Source: Gammaproteobacteria bacterium (GTDB taxonomy: Bacteria; Pseudomonadota; Gammaproteobacteria; Chromatiales; Chromatiaceae). Taken from it: DNA of 9,273 nucleotides. Location of the stretch: positions 1-9,273 of the forward strand of contig JADGBD010000058.1 of NCBI GenBank assembly GCA_015231665.1, read 5' to 3'. Both the position numbers and the translations under genes were made by a program. This document shows, in pieces, positions 4,940 through 9,273 of the stretch (within the stretch, counting starts at the first letter, position 1; each line of letters begins with the position of its first letter). The notes under the pieces were generated by a model. The model saw only the letters and a program-made list of their open reading frames with translations. It was not told the origin of the DNA and made no database searches.

Positions 4940-7603
4940 ATGTCAGTGAAACCCGATACCGATCCCCAGGAGACCCAGGAATGGCTGGACGCCCTGGACT
5001 CCGTGCTGGAAAACGAAGGGACCGAGCGCGCCCATTATCTGATTACCCGTCTGATCAACAAGGCTCGCCGCTCCGGCGCCTATCTGCCCTATACGCCGAA
5101 CACGGCCTATGTGAATTCCATCCCGGTAACCAAGCAGCTGCCCTATCCGGGGGATCAGGCGATGGAGCGGCGCATCCGTTCGTTCATCCGCTGGAACGCC
5201 ATGGCCATGGTGGTGCAGGCCAACCGCATCTCCACCGAGCTGGGCGGGCACATCGCCAGCTTTGCCTCCAGCGCCACCCTGTTCGATGTGGGCTTCAATC
5301 ACTTCTTTCATGCTCGCGACAAGGACCACGACGGCGACATGGTGTTCTTCCAGGGTCACTCGGCCCCCGGCATCTACGCCCGCGCCTTTCTTGAGGGCCG
5401 CATTACGGAAGAACAGCTGTACCACTTCCGTCAGGAGGTGGATGGCCAGGGCCTGTCGTCCTATCCCCATCCCTGGCTGATGCCCGGCTTCTGGCAGTTC
5501 CCCACCGTCTCCATGGGTCTGGGGCCGCTGATGGCCATCTATCAGGCACGCTTCATGCGCTACATGCACGATCGCGGCCTGATCAACGCCGGCAACCGCA
5601 AGGTCTGGGCCTTCTGCGGCGATGGCGAGATGGACGAGCCCGAATCCCTCGGCGCCATCTCTCTCGCCTCGCGGGAGCGGCTGGACAATCTGGTGTTCGT
5701 GGTCAACTGCAACCTGCAGCGGCTGGATGGCCCGGTGCGCGGCAACGGCAAGATCGTCCAGGAACTGGAGGCGGTATTCCGCGGTGCCGGCTGGAACGTG
5801 ATCAAGGTGGTCTGGGGCAGCTATTGGGACCCCCTGTTCGCCCGCGACAAGCAGGGCCTGCTGGTCAAGCGCATGGAAGAGGCGGTGGATGGTGAATACC
5901 AGGCCTACAAGGCCCACGGTGGGGCCTACACGCGCAAGTACTTCTTCGGCAAGTATCCGGAACTGGCGGATCTGGTGGCGAACATGTCCGACGAGGACAT
6001 CTGGCGCCTGAATCGCGGTGGCCATGACCCGATCAAGGTATTCAACGCCTACGCCGCGGCGATGAACCACCAGGGCCAGCCGACGGTGATCCTGGCCAAG
6101 ACGGTCAAGGGCTACGGCATGGGCGTGGCCGGCGAGGGGCAGAACATCACCCACTCGCAGAAGAAGATGGCCGAGGCCCATCTGCGCTCCTTCCGCGACC
6201 GCTTCAATATTCCCATCCCCGAGGACATGATCGCCTCGGCGCCCTTCTTCAAGCCCGCCGATGACAGTGCCGAGATCCAATACCTGCACGAGCGCCGGCA
6301 GAAGCTCGGCGGTTACCTGCCCGCCCGGCGCACCGATGCGCCGCCTTTGCAGGCGCCGCCGCTATCCGCCTTCAGCAGCCTGCTGGAAGGCAGCGGCGAG
6401 CGGGATATGTCCACCACCATGGCCTTTGTCCGCCTGCTCACCCTGCTCACCCGCGACAAGGCCCTGGGCAAGTTCATCGTCCCCATAGTGCCGGACGAGG
6501 CGCGCACCTTCGGCATGGAGGGCATGTTCCGCCAGCTCGGCATCTACTCCTCCGTCGGCCAGCTGTATGAGCCGGTGGACTCGGATCAGGTGATGTCCTA
6601 TCGCGAGGACAAGCAGGGTCAGATCCTCGAAGAGGGCATCAACGAGGCCGGCGCCATGTCCTCCTGGATCGCTGCCGCCACCGCCTATGCCAATCACGGG
6701 GTCAATATGATCCCCTTCTACATCTACTACTCCATGTTCGGCTTCCAGCGCATCGGCGATCTCGCCTGGGCCGCTGGCGACATGCAGGCGCGCGGCTTTC
6801 TCCTCGGCGCCACCGCCGGGCGCACCACCCTGGCCGGCGAGGGTCTGCAGCACCAGGACGGCCATGGCCTGCTGGTGGCCAGCACCATCCCCAACTGCAT
6901 CGCCTACGACCCCTGCTATGCCTATGAGCTGGCGGTGATCATCCGCAACGGCCTGGAGCGCATGCTGGAGCGCCAAGAGAGCGTTTTCTATTACGTCACG
7001 GTGATGAACGAGAACTACCCCCAGCCGGCCATGCCCGAGGGCTCCGAGGAGGGCATCATCCGCGGCCTCTACCGCTGCCGCGAGACCGCCAAGCCCAAGG
7101 CCAAGGCGCGGGCGCAACTGCTCGGCAGTGGCACCATCCTGCGCGAGGCCCTGGCCGCGGCCGAGCTGCTGGAGCAGGACTTCGGCATCGCCGCCGATGT
7201 CTGGAGCGTCACCAGCTTCAGCGAACTGCAGCGGGATGCCGCTGCGGTAGAGCGCTGGAATATGCTCCACCCGGAGGAGACGCCGCGCCGCAGCTACCTC
7301 AGCCAGCAGCTGCAGGGCTCCCAGGGCCCGCTGGTGGCGGTGACCGACTACATCCGCGCCCAGGTGGCGCAGATCTCGCCCTATCTGGGCGAGCGGCGCC
7401 TGTTCATCCTCGGCACCGATGGCTTCGGCCGCTCCGATCTGCGCGCCCAGCTGCGCAAGTTCTTCGAGGTCAACCGCTACTATGTGGTGATAGCCGCCCT
7501 CAAGGCCCTGGCCGATGAAGGCAAGATCAAGGCCGAGGTGGTGGAAAGCGCGATCAAGAAGTACAAGATCGACCGCGACAAGCCCAACCCCCTGTCGGTT
7601 TGA
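4940..7603 (+). CDS. aceE: Pyruvate dehydrogenase E1 component, homodimeric type
   Basis: An 887-residue protein, the same length as E. coli AceE and alignable to it from memory along nearly its whole length. E1 uses thiamine diphosphate to decarboxylate pyruvate and transfers the acetyl group to the lipoyl groups of E2, feeding acetyl-CoA to the TCA cycle in the cytosol. The thiamine-diphosphate/Mg motif runs from G227-D-G-E-M-D-E to N256-C-N-L-Q. Other diagnostic blocks are RRIRSFIRWNAMAMV, GHIASFASSATLFDVGFNHFF, FQGHSAPGIYARAFLEGR, D519-EARTFGMEG, ILEEGINEAGA and GEGLQHQDGH, with His638 and His642. The start at 4940 gives the family N-terminus (SVKPDTDPQETQEWLDALDSV). GGAGAGGAA (4921-4929) lies upstream with a slightly long spacer. 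A longer start at 4817 would add 41 non-homologous residues. aceF follows after 17 bases, so the two form an operon. Confidence 0.98.
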   Translation: MSVKPDTDPQETQEWLDALDSVLENEGTERAHYLITRLINKARRSGAYLPYTPNTAYVNSIPVTKQLPYPGDQAMERRIRSFIRWNAMAMVVQANRISTELGGHIASFASSATLFDVGFNHFFHARDKDHDGDMVFFQGHSAPGIYARAFLEGRITEEQLYHFRQEVDGQGLSSYPHPWLMPGFWQFPTVSMGLGPLMAIYQARFMRYMHDRGLINAGNRKVWAFCGDGEMDEPESLGAISLASRERLDNLVFVVNCNLQRLDGPVRGNGKIVQELEAVFRGAGWNVIKVVWGSYWDPLFARDKQGLLVKRMEEAVDGEYQAYKAHGGAYTRKYFFGKYPELADLVANMSDEDIWRLNRGGHDPIKVFNAYAAAMNHQGQPTVILAKTVKGYGMGVAGEGQNITHSQKKMAEAHLRSFRDRFNIPIPEDMIASAPFFKPADDSAEIQYLHERRQKLGGYLPARRTDAPPLQAPPLSAFSSLLEGSGERDMSTTMAFVRLLTLLTRDKALGKFIVPIVPDEARTFGMEGMFRQLGIYSSVGQLYEPVDSDQVMSYREDKQGQILEEGINEAGAMSSWIAAATAYANHGVNMIPFYIYYSMFGFQRIGDLAWAAGDMQARGFLLGATAGRTTLAGEGLQHQDGHGLLVASTIPNCIAYDPCYAYELAVIIRNGLERMLERQESVFYYVTVMNENYPQPAMPEGSEEGIIRGLYRCRETAKPKAKARAQLLGSGTILREALAAAELLEQDFGIAADVWSVTSFSELQRDAAAVERWNMLHPEETPRRSYLSQQLQGSQGPLVAVTDYIRAQVAQISPYLGERRLFILGTDGFGRSDLRAQLRKFFEVNRYYVVIAALKALADEGKIKAEVVESAIKKYKIDRDKPNPLSV

Positions 7604-7620
7604 GGCTGGAGATCGCACAG

Positions 7621-9273
7621 ATGAGCAAACACATTCAAGTACAGCTGCCGGATATCGGCGATTTCAAGGATGTCGAGGTCACCGAGATCCTGGTCGCCCC
7701 GGGCGATCGCGTAGCCGCTGAGGCCTCCCTGCTGACCCTGGAAAGCGACAAGGCCTCGATGGAAATCCCCAGCCCCCAGGCCGGGGTGGTGGAGTCCATC
7801 GCGGTCAAGATCGGCGACAAACTCAATCAGGGCGATCTGATCCTCAGTCTGTTGACCGAGGGTGATGAGCCAGTTGATGAGATTGTTGTAGAACCGGCAC
7901 AGCCTGAAAAGGCACCTGAGCCGGAGACGACCAGCGCCAGTCCCAGCCCTAGGCCCAGGCCCAGCGCCGTCTCCCTGGTCGAAGTGACCTTGCCGGACAT
8001 CGGTGATTTCAAGGATGTCGAGGTCATAGAAATCCTCGCCCAGCCCGGCGAGCCCATTGCCAAGGAGGCCTCCCTGGTCACCCTGGAGAGCGACAAGGCT
8101 TCCATGGAGGTGCCCAGCTCGGTGACCGGTCGGTTGGTGGAATTCAAGGTCAAGCTGGGGGATAGGCTCAACGTTGGCGATGTCATTGCCCTGGTAGAGG
8201 TCAGCGCGGTGGACGATCTGCCCGCCGCCGAGATTGATCCCGAGCTGGAACCGGAGCTGGATGCCGAGCGGGAGAACGAAGCATCCCCCAGTCGCCCCGC
8301 CGGTGAGCAGGAAAAGCGCCGCCCGCCGGTGATGCCCACCCCGGTGGACATGCAGGCCATAGCCCGCGGCCGCAAGGCCCATGCCGGACCTGCGGTGCGC
8401 CGTTTTGCCCGCGAGTTGGGGGTGGAACTGGCCCAGGTCAGCGGCAGCGGTCCCAAGGGTCGGGTGCTCAAGGAAGACGTGCAGCACTTTGTCAAAAAGG
8501 CCCTCAGTGGCGAGGCGCGTGCGCCAGCGGCGACCGGTGGCGCCTTCGCTTTGCCGCCCCTGCCTCAGGTGGATTTCAGCAAGTTCGGCAGCATCGAGAT
8601 CAAGCCCCTGAGCCGGATCAAAAAGCTCAGTGGCGGCCATCTGCACAACTGCTGGCTGAACATTCCCCACGTCACCCAGTTCGACGAGGCGGACATCAGC
8701 GAGCTGGAGGCCTTCCGCCAGGGCCTCAAGTCCGAGGCCGAACAGCGTGGCCTCAAGCTGACCCTGTTCCCCTTCCTGCTCAAGGCCTGTGCCGCCGCCC
8801 TCAGGGCCCTGCCCGAGTTCAACAGCTCGCTCAGCGCCGAGGGCGACAGCCTGGTGCTGAAAAAATACGTCCACATCGGCGTGGCGGTGGACACCCCCAA
8901 CGGCCTGCTGGTGCCGGTGCTGCGGGATGTGGAGCAGAAATCCCTGTTCGACCTGGCCGCCGAGCTGATGCAGCTCAGCGCCAAGGCGCGAGACGGCAAG
9001 CTGTTACCCGGCGACCTGCAGGGCGGCTGCTTCTCCATCTCCAGCCTGGGAGGCATCGGCGGCACCGCCTTCACCCCCATAGTCAACGCGCCGGAGGTGG
9101 CGATACTGGGTGTGTCCCGCGCAGCGACGAAGCCGGTGTGGAACGGCAGCGAATTCGCCCCGCGCTTGATGCTGCCGCTGTCGCTGTCCTACGACCACCG
9201 CGTCATCGACGGTGCCCAGGGTGCGCGCTTCACCAGCCTGCTGGCCAGCCTACTGGGCGACATCCGCCGGTTG
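7621..9273 (+). CDS. aceF: Pyruvate dehydrogenase E2, dihydrolipoyl acetyltransferase, cut at the 3' end
   Basis: The frame is open from the ATG at 7621 to the last base (551 codons). E2 forms the core of the pyruvate dehydrogenase complex and passes acetyl groups from its lipoyl arms to CoA. Domains in order: lipoyl domain 1 (~3-77, lipoylated K44 in ESDKASME); a Pro/Glu-rich linker; lipoyl domain 2 (~119-193, K159 in the same motif); an acidic linker; the peripheral-subunit-binding domain (~254-290, HAGPAVRRFARELGV and GSGPKGRVLKEDV); and the catalytic domain (~325-551). The last includes NIPHVTQFDEADISELE, HIGVAVDTPNGLLVPV and the active-site motif DH526RVIDG. Two lipoyl domains, against three in E. 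coli, is common in other gammaproteobacteria. The window ends at LLGDIRRL, which is where the family normally finishes, so only the last few residues and the stop seem missing. GGAG (7608-7611) lies 9 bases before the ATG. Confidence 0.97.
   Translation, partial: MSKHIQVQLPDIGDFKDVEVTEILVAPGDRVAAEASLLTLESDKASMEIPSPQAGVVESIAVKIGDKLNQGDLILSLLTEGDEPVDEIVVEPAQPEKAPEPETTSASPSPRPRPSAVSLVEVTLPDIGDFKDVEVIEILAQPGEPIAKEASLVTLESDKASMEVPSSVTGRLVEFKVKLGDRLNVGDVIALVEVSAVDDLPAAEIDPELEPELDAERENEASPSRPAGEQEKRRPPVMPTPVDMQAIARGRKAHAGPAVRRFARELGVELAQVSGSGPKGRVLKEDVQHFVKKALSGEARAPAATGGAFALPPLPQVDFSKFGSIEIKPLSRIKKLSGGHLHNCWLNIPHVTQFDEADISELEAFRQGLKSEAEQRGLKLTLFPFLLKACAAALRALPEFNSSLSAEGDSLVLKKYVHIGVAVDTPNGLLVPVLRDVEQKSLFDLAAELMQLSAKARDGKLLPGDLQGGCFSISSLGGIGGTAFTPIVNAPEVAILGVSRAATKPVWNGSEFAPRLMLPLSLSYDHRVIDGAQGARFTSLLASLLGDIRRL

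Noticed and set aside
4943..6289. 448-codon open frame on the minus strand opposite aceE
   Set aside because: It lies wholly antisense to an unmistakable aceE. Its His/Gly/Val/Leu-rich, motif-free translation is typical of the shadow of a GC-rich gene.
6362..8874. Two long minus-strand open frames (418 and 464 codons) opposite the end of aceE and aceF
   Set aside because: Both are antisense shadows of secure genes. They overlap each other in different frames and show repetitive Gly/Ala/Leu/Gln composition without recognisable domains.

Overview
The window looks like a gammaproteobacterial chromosome, GC-rich by eye, with tightly packed core genes. RNase T, the GrxD-type CGFS glutaredoxin, the MlaA lipoprotein, the homodimeric-type AceE and a two-lipoyl AceF all fit that class. 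Two tandem secreted Gly/Tyr/Trp-rich proteins resemble sulfur globule envelope proteins, so the likely source is a sulfur-oxidising gammaproteobacterium that stores sulfur (Chromatiales-like). That lifestyle is inferred from family resemblance only.

Layout, left to right. (1) Bases 1-1284 hold the 3' part of an asparagine-synthase-family amidotransferase, most like the enzyme that makes the osmoprotectant N-acetylglutaminylglutamine amide. (2) Bases 1402-1725 encode monothiol glutaredoxin GrxD, best started at a GTG. Its stop codon lies in a six-unit heptamer repeat. (3) rnt (RNase T) lies on the minus strand, convergent with grxD and divergent from mlaA across a short promoter region. (4) mlaA, an outer-membrane lipoprotein for phospholipid trafficking, ends at a clear hairpin terminator. 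(5) An AT-rich promoter region precedes two related small secreted proteins (3546-3869 and 3982-4704). The second has a long Met/Gln/Arg-rich coiled-coil extension. A strong palindromic terminator closes this unit. (6) aceE and aceF, the E1 and E2 subunits of pyruvate dehydrogenase, form an operon running to the window's end. aceF is open to the last base and appears to lack only its final residues.

The genes do not form one pathway. The accessory part is the sulfur-globule-like pair, set as its own transcription unit between two housekeeping blocks. It is the most interesting part of the window, especially the second protein, which joins the globule-protein-like head to a predicted helical rod. 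No rRNA, tRNA, CRISPR array, insertion sequence or phage gene was seen. No gene-free stretch exceeds 300 bases.
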